Assembly: GCA_021739805.1 (NCBI GenBank)
Contig: JAIPBB010000036.1
Location: 1-22,014, forward strand
Source of the DNA: Saprospiraceae bacterium
GTDB lineage: Bacteria > Bacteroidota > Bacteroidia > Bacteroidales > JAIPBB01
Direction: 5' to 3'
Length of the DNA stretch: 22,014 nt
Shown here: positions 1 to 9,800 of the stretch, piece after piece
Position numbering within the stretch: position 1 is the first letter of the stretch
How the letters are laid out: the number at the start of each line of letters is the position of its first letter
Notes under the pieces: generated by a model
Databases searched by the model: none
What the model saw: only the letters and a program-made list of their open reading frames with translations
Told to the model about the DNA's origin: nothing
Position numbers and translations under genes: made by a program

Positions 1-1301
1 GTGGCTTTACAGGCAGTTCTGATATTTATTTAATTAAAACCGACACTATAGGAAAATTAGTTTGGGATAAAGCTATCGGAAATGCCAGTATCGAAATTGC
101 TGAAGACATAAAACCTACTTTTGATAAAGGATATATAATTGCAGGATATTCAAACTATGGTGCAAACAATGATTATGAGGTCTTGTTGGTTAAAATTGAT
201 TCACTTTATAATGTTGAATGGTTGAAAAACTATGGTGGTACAAATTGGGATTTTGGTTATTCAGTTGTGCAAACTCCTGATAGTGGATTTGTTGTTGCCG
301 GTGAGACATATAGTTATGGTAATGGCGACAATGATGTTTTTATTATAAAAACAGACCTAAACGGAAACAAATTATGGCATAAAGCTTATGGAGGGCAAAA
401 TGAGGATGTAGCAAAATGCATTATTAATTCCGACACAAATTTATTACTAACTGGATACACCAATAGCTTTGGGAAAGGTCAATATGATTGCTATGTTTTA
501 AACCTTAATTCTTCAGGTGATACATTGTGGACTAAAACAATTGGCGATTCGCTTGATGATAAAGCATATTCAATCATGCTAACTAAGAATAAAAAAATTA
601 TTATTGCTGGCTCATCAGAAAATTATGGAGCTAATAAAAACGATGGCCTAATTGTAAAAACTGATTCCATTGGTAATGAAATATGGACAAGAATCCATGG
701 TGGTCCGGATGAAGACATGTTTTATTATTGTCAACTTGGACCTAAAAACAACCTATTATTTACAGGTTTTACCGAAAGTTTTGGTTACGATAAAAAAGAT
801 GTTTACATATTATACTCATATAGTGATGGATATCATATAATAACCAATACTTTTGGAAGAGCAAAAAATGAATATGCCACTTCGGTAATTAATACATCTG
901 ATTCTGGTTTTGCACTGCTTGGAAGTACAACAAGTCTGGGCATTGGAGAATCAAATATTTATTTTATTAAAACTGACAGCTTATTACAAATCGATAATAA
1001 CAATTATAATCATGAATTAGAAATTAATGAAGTTTCAGAAAATCATGTATTTCAAATTTTTGTATCACCAAATCCGACTAATGGAAAATTTTCAATAATA
1101 TCGAATAAGTTGCATTTTAAAAATCTATTATTAGAAATTTATGATGTTAATGGTAGATTAGTTTACAGTAAATCAGGTATTGACTTTACAGTAAATAAAA
1201 TTTTCAATATAAATGCATCTTTTTTAAGTAACGGTTTTTATATAGTAAAAATTCAAAATGATGATTATTCTATTAGCAAGAAACTAATAATCAAGAAATA
1301 A
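1..1301 (+). CDS. T9SS-sorted repeat protein, 5' end outside window
   Basis: The reading frame is open from base 3, so the gene begins before the window and only the last 433 codons are present; an internal TTG at 183 is not a believable start. The visible part is made of about six or seven units of roughly 45-50 residues, each with a pattern like DvyxIKTDxxGxxxWxKxyGG followed by a stretch such as SGFVVAGETYSYG. Such units are common in Bacteroidota secreted proteins and probably form a beta-propeller-like fold. The last 80 or so residues, from VSPNPTNGKF onward (about base 1066), are a T9SS type A sorting domain ending in KKLIIKK, so the protein should be exported across the outer membrane and then released or anchored at the surface. 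The ligand or function is unknown. The next gene is convergent; I see no clear terminator hairpin in the 82-base gap. Confidence 0.85.
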   Translation, partial: GFTGSSDIYLIKTDTIGKLVWDKAIGNASIEIAEDIKPTFDKGYIIAGYSNYGANNDYEVLLVKIDSLYNVEWLKNYGGTNWDFGYSVVQTPDSGFVVAGETYSYGNGDNDVFIIKTDLNGNKLWHKAYGGQNEDVAKCIINSDTNLLLTGYTNSFGKGQYDCYVLNLNSSGDTLWTKTIGDSLDDKAYSIMLTKNKKIIIAGSSENYGANKNDGLIVKTDSIGNEIWTRIHGGPDEDMFYYCQLGPKNNLLFTGFTESFGYDKKDVYILYSYSDGYHIITNTFGRAKNEYATSVINTSDSGFALLGSTTSLGIGESNIYFIKTDSLLQIDNNNYNHELEINEVSENHVFQIFVSPNPTNGKFSIISNKLHFKNLLLEIYDVNGRLVYSKSGIDFTVNKIFNINASFLSNGFYIVKIQNDDYSISKKLIIKK

Positions 1302-1383
1302 ATCAATTTATATTTACATTAAAAATAAATCTAGCTAATATTCCAAAAACACTCTACATTCTTAAATACCAACGTTAATTTTC

Positions 1384-2553
1384 CTACTCCACCCCTACAC
1401 TCTTTATTCCACCGGTATTTGGATAGAATTTCAACTTTGTTTGTTTAGCCGGAAGAAAAGTTACTATTCCAAATTGGCTCACTAAAAATGAAGCTTCGGC
1501 TTTCGAAGTTATTCCTTGCTTTATTGTAAATTTAGCATAATCAGGAATCCTATAATAAAAGCCATGTGACTTTTTATTTGGATTATTATTTTTCTCAAGA
1601 AAGGCTTCAACTTTTTTAGTATTTTGTGATCTATTGATATGAATATAAACCATTTCACCAAAAGCATCATTTGGTTTCATAACACCATTTTTCTTCGAAA
1701 ACTTAAATAGTGGAGTCGATGCTGAATAAACGTTACTTTCAGGTAAATAGGTATATCTGTATTTATGAGTACGGGTTATTGTCATTCCTGTAAATAACAT
1801 CATATATTCATTTTCCAGTTCTTCCATTTCAGTGTACATATATTCAATCGTTCCTTTGTCATAAGGTACTTCCTGATAGCCGGTGATGATTTTAAATCTG
1901 TTTTCTTTAATTTGCATAATAAAATCGGCAGCTTCTTTGGCTTTTAATTCCATCGACTTTTCAACTATTGTTTTCTTTAAAACTGTCTTTTCAATAGTGA
2001 TAGTATCAAGATTAACCAACTCAATTACTGTGTCAATTTGCTCCATTAAATTATCATCGGCAAAATATTTAAATGTTTTTGAATAATCAATTTCCTCTTC
2101 ACTCTTAGTAACACTTAGGGTTTCTTCTGTAGCTAATTCTGATTTTTCATTAATATTTTGTATAAGTCCTGATTCAGAAAGGTGGAGCATAATCTCTTTA
2201 TTCTTTTTTAAATATTTGTTGCCAAGTTCAACATAATAAAATTCATTTGGGTCAGGTTCTGAATATGTGTTAATATTTATATCGCTAATTTCAAATGTTT
2301 TTGAATTAGACAAACGAACATTCTTTAGACCAAGATATTTTGATGCATAAGCAGCATAAGGTCCTTTAATTTTCTCAGTTTCAGTTATTACTACTTCAAT
2401 AGAAACAAATGTTCGGGGAAGCGAATAAAACACTCCATCGGTTTTCGTTGCTACAGCATCTTCAGTTATATGAATTACGTTAAAACCAGAGCAGCCTGAT
2501 AAGATTAAAATTATAAAAGTCAGCAAAAGGTTTAAAGTCCAGTGTTTTTTCAT
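1384..2553 (-). CDS. DUF4831 family lipoprotein
   Basis: This is a predicted lipoprotein of 389 residues. I chose the ATG at 2553 because it gives a clean lipoprotein signal peptide: MKKHW, a hydrophobic run, then LSGC with Cys21 as the lipidated residue. An in-frame TTG at 2586 would add 11 charged residues with no advantage. After the signal come GVFYSLPRT, YAAYASKYLGLKNV and NEFYYVELGNKYLKKN, a pattern I recognise from DUF4831 proteins of Bacteroidales (family recognised from memory). The middle is a Glu/Lys-rich region with many short beta-like stretches. No catalytic motif is seen and the function is unknown. It lies 49 bases downstream of the symporter gene and may be co-transcribed; a TATTTTTG (-7-like) on the same strand at 2590-2597 could instead give it its own start, which would place the TTG upstream of the transcript. 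Confidence 0.75.
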   Translation of the reverse strand: MKKHWTLNLLLTFIILILSGCSGFNVIHITEDAVATKTDGVFYSLPRTFVSIEVVITETEKIKGPYAAYASKYLGLKNVRLSNSKTFEISDININTYSEPDPNEFYYVELGNKYLKKNKEIMLHLSESGLIQNINEKSELATEETLSVTKSEEEIDYSKTFKYFADDNLMEQIDTVIELVNLDTITIEKTVLKKTIVEKSMELKAKEAADFIMQIKENRFKIITGYQEVPYDKGTIEYMYTEMEELENEYMMLFTGMTITRTHKYRYTYLPESNVYSASTPLFKFSKKNGVMKPNDAFGEMVYIHINRSQNTKKVEAFLEKNNNPNKKSHGFYYRIPDYAKFTIKQGITSKAEASFLVSQFGIVTFLPAKQTKLKFYPNTGGIKSVGVE

Positions 2554-2602
2554 CTTTTTTAAGATTAATTTTTTTTGATCATTCAATTACAAAAATAAGT
2601 AT

Positions 2603-4069
2603 TTATAAGCAAGTTTTAATGGCTTTTTTTGAAATTAACAATAATCCTATAAATGTGATAATCCCGTTAATTATCAATAGCTCAAATCCAATTTTATATC
2701 CATTTAATATCTCTTCTGAGTTTTCATTAATAAAATAACAGATTATAGGAGATGCAATCGCAATTAGCGGGACTAATTTATCTCTGACATTTTGTTTACT
2801 TATTAAACCAAAAGCAAATATTCCCAACAAAGGTCCGTAAGTATATCCTGCCACTGTAAAAAGTTTCTGAATAACACTTTGATCGTTTATTTCTCTAAAA
2901 ACTACTATCACCAAAAGCAAAACAAATGCTACCGAAAAGTGAACTAAGTATCTTATTCTAATTTTTCGTTTTTCAGACAAATCAGTTCGTTTATTCAAAC
3001 CAAGAAAATCAACACTAAATGAAGTTGTTAAAGCTGTTAATGCACTATCGGCACTTGAGTATGCTGCAGAAACAAGCCCTATAATAAATATCACTCCTAC
3101 AGTAGGTCCAAGATGTTTTAATGCAATTAGCGGAAAAATGTCATCTGTAGTTTCAAGGTAAGTAATGCCGTTTTGTTTAGCATAAATAAATAGAATTGCA
3201 CCCAACATTAAAAACATCATATTAACAGGAACCAAAGCTGCACTCATCCAATACATATTTTTCTTTGCATCTTTCAGGTTTCTGCATGTAAGGTTTTTCT
3301 GCATCATATCCTGGTCAAGGCCTGTCATAGCAATAGTTATAAATATCCCACTCAGAAATTGTTTTAAATAATGATGTTTCACTCCCCAATCTCCGCGAAA
3401 AATAACTTTTGAATACTCGCTTTCGAAAACATTACCAGCTAAATCAAATAATCCGACATTTAAAGATTTCGCTATAAGAATTATTGAAATTATGACAGCA
3501 AGGAGCATAAATGTTGTTTGAAGAGTATCAGTCCAAACAATTGTTTTTATTCCTCCCTTAAATGTATAAACCATTATAAGCAAAATAAATATTCCAACGG
3601 TAACACCAAAAGGAACACCCCACTTATCAAAAACAAATAACTGAAGAACATTTACCACTAAAAACATTCTAAAAGATGCTCCTATTATCCTGGATACTAA
3701 AAAGAAAAATGCACCAGTTTTATATGACCAAAATCCAAAGCGACCTTCCAGGAATGTGTAGATGGATGTTAGATTTAATTTATAATATACCGGCAGCAAT
3801 ACATTTGCGATTACAATATAACCAATCAAATAGCCAAACACTATCATCATATATGAAAATCCTGTTGACCCAACATCTCCCGGAACAGAAATAAATGTAA
3901 CACCAGAAAGCGAAGCCCCAATCATTCCATAAGAAACAACATACCAGGGAGAAACTCGATTTCCAACAAAAAAAGTTTCATTATTTGCCTTTTTAGATGT
4001 AATCCATCCGATAATGAATAACATTATTGTATAAGTCAAAAATGTAATGAAAATTGATTGAGCTGTCAT
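2603..4069 (-). CDS. sodium:solute symporter (SSS family)
   Basis: This 488-residue integral membrane protein belongs to the SSS family, which couples inward Na+ flow to uptake of a small solute through a LeuT-type fold. Hydrophobic segments are spread over the whole length, about 13 of them, as expected for the family. Characteristic stretches are FFVGNRVSPWYVVSYGMIGA near residues 33-52, the GDVGSTGFSY loop, and SAAYSSADSALTALTTSFS in the TM8 region, which holds the paired serines that serve the Na2 site in characterised members. The length is usual for the family. The substrate cannot be read from the sequence. The ATG at 4069 has a Bacteroidota promoter just upstream. The lipoprotein gene follows on the same strand and may be co-transcribed. 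Confidence 0.9.
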   Translation of the reverse strand: MTAQSIFITFLTYTIMLFIIGWITSKKANNETFFVGNRVSPWYVVSYGMIGASLSGVTFISVPGDVGSTGFSYMMIVFGYLIGYIVIANVLLPVYYKLNLTSIYTFLEGRFGFWSYKTGAFFFLVSRIIGASFRMFLVVNVLQLFVFDKWGVPFGVTVGIFILLIMVYTFKGGIKTIVWTDTLQTTFMLLAVIISIILIAKSLNVGLFDLAGNVFESEYSKVIFRGDWGVKHHYLKQFLSGIFITIAMTGLDQDMMQKNLTCRNLKDAKKNMYWMSAALVPVNMMFLMLGAILFIYAKQNGITYLETTDDIFPLIALKHLGPTVGVIFIIGLVSAAYSSADSALTALTTSFSVDFLGLNKRTDLSEKRKIRIRYLVHFSVAFVLLLVIVVFREINDQSVIQKLFTVAGYTYGPLLGIFAFGLISKQNVRDKLVPLIAIASPIICYFINENSEEILNGYKIGFELLIINGIITFIGLLLISKKAIKTCL

Positions 4070-4094
4070 TTGATTATTTTATGAATAGCTTCGA

Positions 4095-4126
4095 CAAATA
4101 TAGAATAAGATTATTAATTGGTGAAA
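4095..4126 (-). promoter_or_regulatory. Bacteroidota-type promoter for the SSS symporter
   Basis: Read leftward, TTTC (4123-4126) is followed after 20 bases by TATATTTG (4095-4102), which matches the TAnnTTTG -7 element. Transcription would begin near 4088, about 20 bases before the ATG at 4069. The -33 element differs from TTTG by one base. Confidence 0.6.
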
Positions 4127-4236
4127 GTTTAATTTTTCTTAAATTCAATTGTATTTGTTGTCTTAGTTGAAATAAAAAGAGATGAAATCAAAATTCATAA
4201 TCGACAATAAAAATCATTAAACAAGATAAGCTTATT

Positions 4237-4686
4237 TTAAATATCGATATGGTCAGGCATTAAATATTTCCTGCATTTTTGCAGCAAAACATCTGCAATA
4301 ATTGGTTTAGTAACCAAATCGTTACAACCCACTTCAAGTACTTTTTCTATCTCTTCATAGAGAACATAAGCAGTTTGGGCAATTATTGGCAGGTCGGGAC
4401 GAAATGTTCTAATTTTTTTGGTTGCTTCATAACCATTCATTTTGGGAAGCCTGATATCCATAAGAATAAGGTCAATATCTTCGTTTTCCTCGACCATTTC
4501 AACAGCCTTTTCACCATCCATAGCCCATAAAACTTGTGCTTTGGTTTTACGAAGAATTCTATCAATAAGCATGTGATTAGTTTCAATATCTTCAACTATC
4601 AATATACATTTATCTCTCCAAAAATAACCCTGTGAAGTAAAGGTCATTTCACCGGTTTCTTTATCAATATACCTTTTTTTTGCCAT
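4237..4686 (-). CDS. stand-alone response regulator receiver protein
   Basis: This is a CheY-like single-domain response regulator of 149 residues. A 26-residue N-terminal extension, rich in charged residues and ending in an aromatic YFWRDK, precedes the receiver domain (about 27-145). The phosphorylation machinery is complete: acidic pocket E32-D33, phospho-acceptor D77 in LILMDIRLP, T105 in IIAQTAY and K127 in VTKP. There is no DNA-binding or enzymatic output domain, and no histidine kinase lies nearby, so the partner is encoded elsewhere. Such domains normally act by binding a target protein or in a phosphorelay. It is a close paralogue of the protein at 15850-16257: both share KTK followed by LWAxDG and the stretch FRPDLPIIAQTAYV. 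It has its own promoter at 4756-4786. Confidence 0.9.
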   Translation of the reverse strand: MAKKRYIDKETGEMTFTSQGYFWRDKCILIVEDIETNHMLIDRILRKTKAQVLWAMDGEKAVEMVEENEDIDLILMDIRLPKMNGYEATKKIRTFRPDLPIIAQTAYVLYEEIEKVLEVGCNDLVTKPIIADVLLQKCRKYLMPDHIDI

Positions 4687-4755
4687 ATTTGCTTAACTTA
4701 CTGAAATTATTTTTCACACAATCATTAGTAAATAAATTACCATTTAACACCTTGA

Positions 4756-4786
4756 CAAATATAATAATATTTTATTAATGTCCAAA
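4756..4786 (-). promoter_or_regulatory. Bacteroidota-type promoter for the response regulator at 4237-4686
   Basis: Read leftward, TTTG (4783-4786) is followed by a 19-base spacer and TATATTTG (4756-4763). Both elements match the Bacteroidota housekeeping consensus exactly. Transcription would begin near 4749, giving a leader of about 60 bases before the ATG at 4686. This is the best promoter in the window. Confidence 0.75.
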
Positions 4787-4828
4787 TTTGCTTTTTAATA
4801 AATTATCAATTTATAGCCAAAATATTAT

Positions 4829-4836
4829 TAATTTTG
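4829..4836 (+). promoter_or_regulatory. possible -7 promoter element for the barrel/CDF gene pair
   Basis: TAATTTTG fits TAnnTTTG and lies 15 bases before the ATG at 4852. I find no TTTG at the right distance upstream, and the implied leader is under 12 bases, so support is weak. Confidence 0.35.
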
Positions 4837-4851
4837 TAAAAAAGAATCATA

Positions 4852-5727
4852 ATGAAGTTTATTTCAACTATTATATTTTCAGTGTTTCTATTCTCAATCA
4901 GCTACTCTCAGATTGAACCAAGGTTTGACGAAAATTATTCTTCATCACCAATGGAATGGCAATTTGGGATGAATTTTGGGTTTTATTTTGCAAACAAAGC
5001 AACAGCAAATTATTATAATGGCAGCGACAAAAATGAAAACAAAATTCAATATATTTTAGGAAATAAATATAGGCGTGATGAAATAACAAGAGAGTTAAAT
5101 GTTGTTGATTCTTTCGCTCTTAAAGAACTGCCTACTCAAATGAAATACGCTCCTGCAGTTATGGTAGGATTCTATACAAGAGGCGAATTGAGTAAAACTC
5201 TTGGAATAGTATTTCAGTTTAATTTTCAGAATTTAAAAACCACGGATTATTTCACCATAGAAAGAGATCCACCTATAGGTTATCTTAGAGAACCTGATCT
5301 TATCCTATGCCCAATTTATGGTGAAGAAAAAAGAATTAATATTGATGTTGGAATTTCAAAAATTTTCAGACCTAAAGAAAAAGTTCAAATATTTGTTGAA
5401 GGTGGGTTTAATATGAATAACACAAAAGTTGTTGCATCAAAAATCCAGATTGAAAATCTTGAGTATAGTCTTGTAAATGTGTATTTAAACCAGAATTATG
5501 TACCAAATTCAAACTTACAGGAATATACTATAAATCAAGGTGGTATTGGTTTTGGAACTTTTTTAAGCAGTGGTGTTAAACTAAATTTCAGCGATGCAAT
5601 TTCAGTTGACCCGGGTGCAACTTTATATTGGAAAAGCATACATCTCGAAGGATATGATTACACTAAACTTCATTATAGTTTGTATGTAAGAATGATTTTT
5701 AAGCTTAGTTTTGAATCAGAACCATAA
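4852..5727 (+). CDS. predicted outer-membrane beta-barrel protein
   Basis: This 291-residue protein begins with a Sec signal peptide (MKFISTIIFSVFLFSISYSQ, cleavage probably after SYSQ). The mature part has no long hydrophobic helix. It shows alternating polar/aromatic stretches typical of membrane beta-strands, for example EWQFGMNFGFYFA, AVMVGFYTRGE, GIVFQFNFQN, VQIFVEGGFNM and LYVRMIFKLSF at the end. This fits a small outer-membrane barrel or porin-like protein, but I do not recognise a named family. It ends 5 bases before the CDF transporter gene, so the two are almost certainly one operon, and a role linked to metal ions is a reasonable guess from context only. The ATG start gives a good signal peptide. 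Confidence 0.65.
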   Translation: MKFISTIIFSVFLFSISYSQIEPRFDENYSSSPMEWQFGMNFGFYFANKATANYYNGSDKNENKIQYILGNKYRRDEITRELNVVDSFALKELPTQMKYAPAVMVGFYTRGELSKTLGIVFQFNFQNLKTTDYFTIERDPPIGYLREPDLILCPIYGEEKRINIDVGISKIFRPKEKVQIFVEGGFNMNNTKVVASKIQIENLEYSLVNVYLNQNYVPNSNLQEYTINQGGIGFGTFLSSGVKLNFSDAISVDPGATLYWKSIHLEGYDYTKLHYSLYVRMIFKLSFESEP

Positions 5728-5732
5728 CAATC

Positions 5733-6632
5733 ATGTCAAAAAAAGTTAAAGCCGCAAGATTATCAATTCTTTCGAACACTCTTTTAATCATTATTAAGGT
5801 AGTTGCCGGAATTATAAGCGGTTCTGTTAGTATTATTTCTGAGGCGATTCATTCCGGTCTTGACCTTGTTGCTGCGATTATAGCTTATATTTCAGTGAGG
5901 ATTTCAGATTTACCACCTGACAGAGAACATCCCTACGGACATGGCAAATACGAAAACCTTTCGGGGGTGATTGAAGCCCTTTTGATTCTTGTGGCTGCAA
6001 TCTGGATTATTTACGAAGCAATTCATAAAATAATTGAACCGGGCGAAATTGATTCATTAGGGATTGGTATTTTCGTAATGTTTATTTCAGCAATTGTCAA
6101 CTTTTTCGTTTCACGAAGATTGTATAAAGTGGCTATAGAAGCAGATTCAATTGCTCTTGAAGCAGATGCTCTTCATTTAAAAACTGATGTTTATACTTCG
6201 GCAGGAGTTGGCTTTGGAATACTTTTTATCTGGATTGCTGATTATTTTTGGAAAGCAGATTTTTATTTCCTTGACCCAATAATTGCCATTCTTGTTGCTC
6301 TTTTGATATTAAAAGAAGCATTTAATCTTTTTAAAAGAGCATTTTCGCCACTAATGGATTATAAACTACCCGATGATGAAATTGAAGAAATTAAAACTTG
6401 CATTTGTAATCATTGCAAAGGTTCAATCGACTTTCATAATTTGCGAAGCAGGAAAGCAGGTCATTTAAAATATGTTGATTTTCATTTAGAAGTCCCGGCA
6501 AATCTAACTGTTGAAGAATCACATAATCTATGCGATAAAATTGAAAAGGAAATTGAATCGAAAATTAAAAATATTGAAGTAACAATTCATATTGAGCCAT
6601 TTGAAGAAAAAGATCAAGAAAATTATAAATAA
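5733..6632 (+). CDS. cation diffusion facilitator (CDF) family transporter, probably Zn2+
   Basis: This is a 299-residue CDF antiporter, a family that exports divalent metals from the cytoplasm in exchange for protons. The membrane domain covers about residues 10-210 with six predicted helices. TM2 carries H40xxxD44 (SEAIHSGLDL) and TM5 carries H148xxxD152 (ALHLKTDVYTS), giving an HD-HD transport site. In characterised members (ZitB, eukaryotic ZnT proteins) HD-HD favours Zn2+ over Cd2+, whereas YiiP has DD-HD. The loop HPYGHGKYE (66-74) is typical of the family. The C-terminal cytoplasmic domain (about 215-290) has the usual ferredoxin-like pattern with HFHLEVPANLTVEE-like and VTIHIEP segments and extra His and Cys residues (CICNHCKG), which may bind metal. 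The start lies 5 bases after the barrel gene. Confidence 0.92.
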   Translation: MSKKVKAARLSILSNTLLIIIKVVAGIISGSVSIISEAIHSGLDLVAAIIAYISVRISDLPPDREHPYGHGKYENLSGVIEALLILVAAIWIIYEAIHKIIEPGEIDSLGIGIFVMFISAIVNFFVSRRLYKVAIEADSIALEADALHLKTDVYTSAGVGFGILFIWIADYFWKADFYFLDPIIAILVALLILKEAFNLFKRAFSPLMDYKLPDDEIEEIKTCICNHCKGSIDFHNLRSRKAGHLKYVDFHLEVPANLTVEESHNLCDKIEKEIESKIKNIEVTIHIEPFEEKDQENYK

Positions 6633-6670
6633 TATAAATCAACTCTTAACTATTTCTTTTTAACATTAAA

Positions 6671-6704
6671 TTTCAGAAAATAAACTAAAATTATATTATA
6701 TTTG
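6671..6704 (+). promoter_or_regulatory. probable promoter of the T9SS surface-protein cluster
   Basis: TATATTTG (6697-6704) matches the -7 consensus TAnnTTTG; TTTC (6671-6674), 22 bases upstream, is a rough -33 element. Transcription from about 6711 would leave an unusually long leader of about 155 bases before the ATG at 6868. Confidence 0.5.
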
Positions 6705-6867
6705 TCATCTATGAATTCTTACATTTAATTGATTCTAAGTGTAGGCGAGGGAAAATTCATAAAAAATGAAGAAAACGACCTAGGATTTGTTCGAATTATT
6801 AATTAATGATTCGATCAATAATTAAACTGTTTTAAACTCTATTTTTTTATTAATAAATACCTACGCT
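6705..6867 (+). promoter_or_regulatory. long 5' leader with possible structure
   Basis: This stretch before the 1399-aa gene has no convincing gene. An interrupted palindrome spans 6791-6814, with arms TCGAAT and ATTCGA around an AT-rich self-complementary core. AGTGTAGG (6738-6745) can pair with CCTACGCT (6860-6867), which sits directly against the start codon: seven Watson-Crick pairs and one G-U. A five-codon reading frame starts at 6711. The pairing is seen in the sequence; any regulatory role is inference. Confidence 0.35.
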
Positions 6868-9800
6868 ATGAAAAAATTAACCACTCAAAAAAAGAAAACA
6901 ATCGCAAAATTGCGGAACATCTTGCTGTTTATCCTTGTACTAACAGCAACAACAAGTCAAAGTCAAAATCTGATTTTCTCTTATTCACCTTCAACAATCT
7001 ATGTTGGTGATACAATTACTTTTACTAACAGTTCAACAGGATTTCCGGCAGGAACTGTATTTAAGTGGAGTTTTGGAGACTGTAAGTTTAAAACTCCATA
7101 TCCTGATTCAGCTTGCGTAGATACACTTTATACTCAAGGTGGAAATAGTATTACTTATGAATTCATTTATCCAGGAACCCATATGATTAACTTCTACGGC
7201 TATGACAACTCTGATAACTTAATACTAGATACAACTGTTTTGTTAAGTGCATGGAACAAATGGGATAGTTTAAAATGTAATGCTCCACCAAATGAATATT
7301 GCGAAAAAGTATGTAATGGTAGCTTTGAAGATCTTAAAGCGATACCTTTGTATACAGGGGAGATTCGTAAAGCATACTCATGGTCAGAACTTGCAAGTTC
7401 AAACTTTTCACCATGGATAATGCAAAATGTTTTTCCTTCTTCTGATCTGTTTTCAACTGCCAGTACAATGATATCTGCATCTGTTCCAAATAATATGTTT
7501 GGCACACAACAACCTCATTCCGGCAATAACTATTCGGGAATTATTCTATACAAGCCCATGAATATCGATTCGATTGATTATAGGGAATATCTTATTGCTA
7601 GGCTTGCAAGTCCTCTTATTGCAGGAGTTACTTATGAAGTTCAAATGTATGTTAACTTAGCCGACAATTCTGTTTACGCTGTGGAAGATATCGGTATTTA
7701 TATTGATAAATTTTACATTGATACTTTAGGTGCATCAAATCCATTTACATATAATGATCTAAAGTTAGAAAAGAACAGTTTACCAATTACACCTCATGTA
7801 TTGAATAATACCAGTAACACTATTAGCGATACATCAGCTTGGACATTGATAACAGGAACTTATACCGCTTCAGGTGGAGAAGATGGTATTTATATAGGAA
7901 ATTTCACAAAATGGGATCAACTTCATGTTGATACTGTACGTTCTCATCCTATCTGCAAATTTGCATATTACTATATTGATGATGTTTCAATAAAGCCATC
8001 TATTCAAGATACAATAGAAAAAGTTATTTGTTTGAATGAGTCAATAATACTTGAAGCACCAATTTGTGATACCACAAACTATTATAATTACATATGGACT
8101 TCAAACCCAAATGACACTTCACTGACTGGACAACAGACTAATGCAGTTATAACAGTTACACCTTTGATGAATACCACTTACACACTTTCTTTCACTGATA
8201 CAAATAATGTTACTGATACTGTAATTGCAATTGTTTATGTAAACAGTCCTCCCTATAATTTGCCGATTATTTCAGGCAAAAAATTTATTTGTGGAAATCC
8301 GGGCATTTCTGTTTATACAATTTTAAACTTTAATCCAAATACGGTTTATAAATGGGATATTAACAATTCTAACTTTTCAACTTATCCGAATATACTAACC
8401 GATTCCACTTTTACAGTAAACTGGGCAAATTATCCCAATGGTGGAATAATTTATGTGTATGCTTGCGAAATGGGGACTTTCAATGTTTTTAAATGTTGCG
8501 ACCCATTTACTCCCGCTGATAGTGCAATTTATTATTGCAATGATACAATCTCTATCCAAACCACTTTTAGTAATGAAAAAATCTCAATTTGCGGATTTCT
8601 TTATATTAATGCGGATGTAACAATTAACAACTCATTGATTAAATTTGGTCAATTATCAGGAATTAAAATTTTGCCTGGTTACACTCTGACAATTAATAAT
8701 GATAGTTTGATTGCAGGCTGCAACTATATGTGGGATGGCATCTATGCAGATGATTCAACCACTTCAATTATTATAACAAATAATTCATTTTTTGGACATG
8801 CTACTAATGCTGTGGTTGGTGCAAAAAATGCAAATATTAGTATAACTTCCTCAGAATTTAAGGATAATTTCGTTGGAGTTAAAATAAGGAATTATAATCC
8901 CGAATGTGAATTGGTTGTCTGGCCTGATCCAACGCCACCACCCCCTCCGGCGAATAATACCTATATTGCCGGATGTATGTTTCATAGAAGCACTACCCCT
9001 ATGCCGACTTCTTTAGATCCTTATTATTATAATTTTATCGGAGTGCAAATCGATTCAGTATATGATATAACAATTGGTGATTATTCATTTGCCTCACTAA
9101 AAAACACATTCGACAACCTATTGTTTGGCATAAAAAGTATTAATTCAGGATTGCAAGTTTATAATAATGAATTTAAAAATATCAGTCATACTGCGGCAGT
9201 ACCGATAGTTGACACCTACAATCATCCTTTGGAGGGAGCCATACATTGCACAAAAGCTATTTATACCGCCGGCTCATCAATCCCTTCTTCACAATATATA
9301 AGTTGTATTAAAAATGATGTTATAGTTGGTGGTTTGGGATTAAAAAGGAATGTTTTCGAAAATAGTAATTTTGGAATTTTCACTTATAAACATAGTTTAT
9401 TAGCTTTAAACAATGAATTTACTGAGCAGTATTTCAATGCGATATATGATTATCTTTCACTTGGTATTTCACATATTAACAATAATGTAATTGAACAACA
9501 TAATGGATCTTGGGCAAATTCAGCAATACTTAATTCTGCCATTAGGATGGAAAGTGCATTTAAGTCCTTGATGGGTAAAGACCTGGAAATTCTTAATAAT
9601 GAAATACATAATACCCGTACTGGAATAGCTGTTATAAATGCAACTTCAGGTACATCAGCTTATACTTATCCAAAATATGCAAGGATTGGAAGCAATTTGA
9701 TTTATTTTGATAGTTTTGACCCATCTATTAATAGAAAACATTATGGTATTACAATACAGGATTGTGATAGGATTAGAGTAGCAGGAAACCATATTGAAAA

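Noticed and set aside
1..1301. The 45-50 residue repeats as a DNA-level tandem repeat or CRISPR-like array
   Set aside because: The repeats are visible only at protein level and are diverged in DNA; there are no constant spacers or identical direct repeats.
2554..2586. TTG start at 2586 for the DUF4831 lipoprotein
   Set aside because: It adds 11 mainly charged residues ahead of a complete lipoprotein signal; the ATG at 2553 gives the normal length for a signal peptide.
8920..8970. Pro-rich stretch in the 1399-aa protein (PTPPPPP) as a second slippage tract
   Set aside because: The C run is short and interrupted (CCACCACCCCCTCC), so slippage is not a strong expectation.
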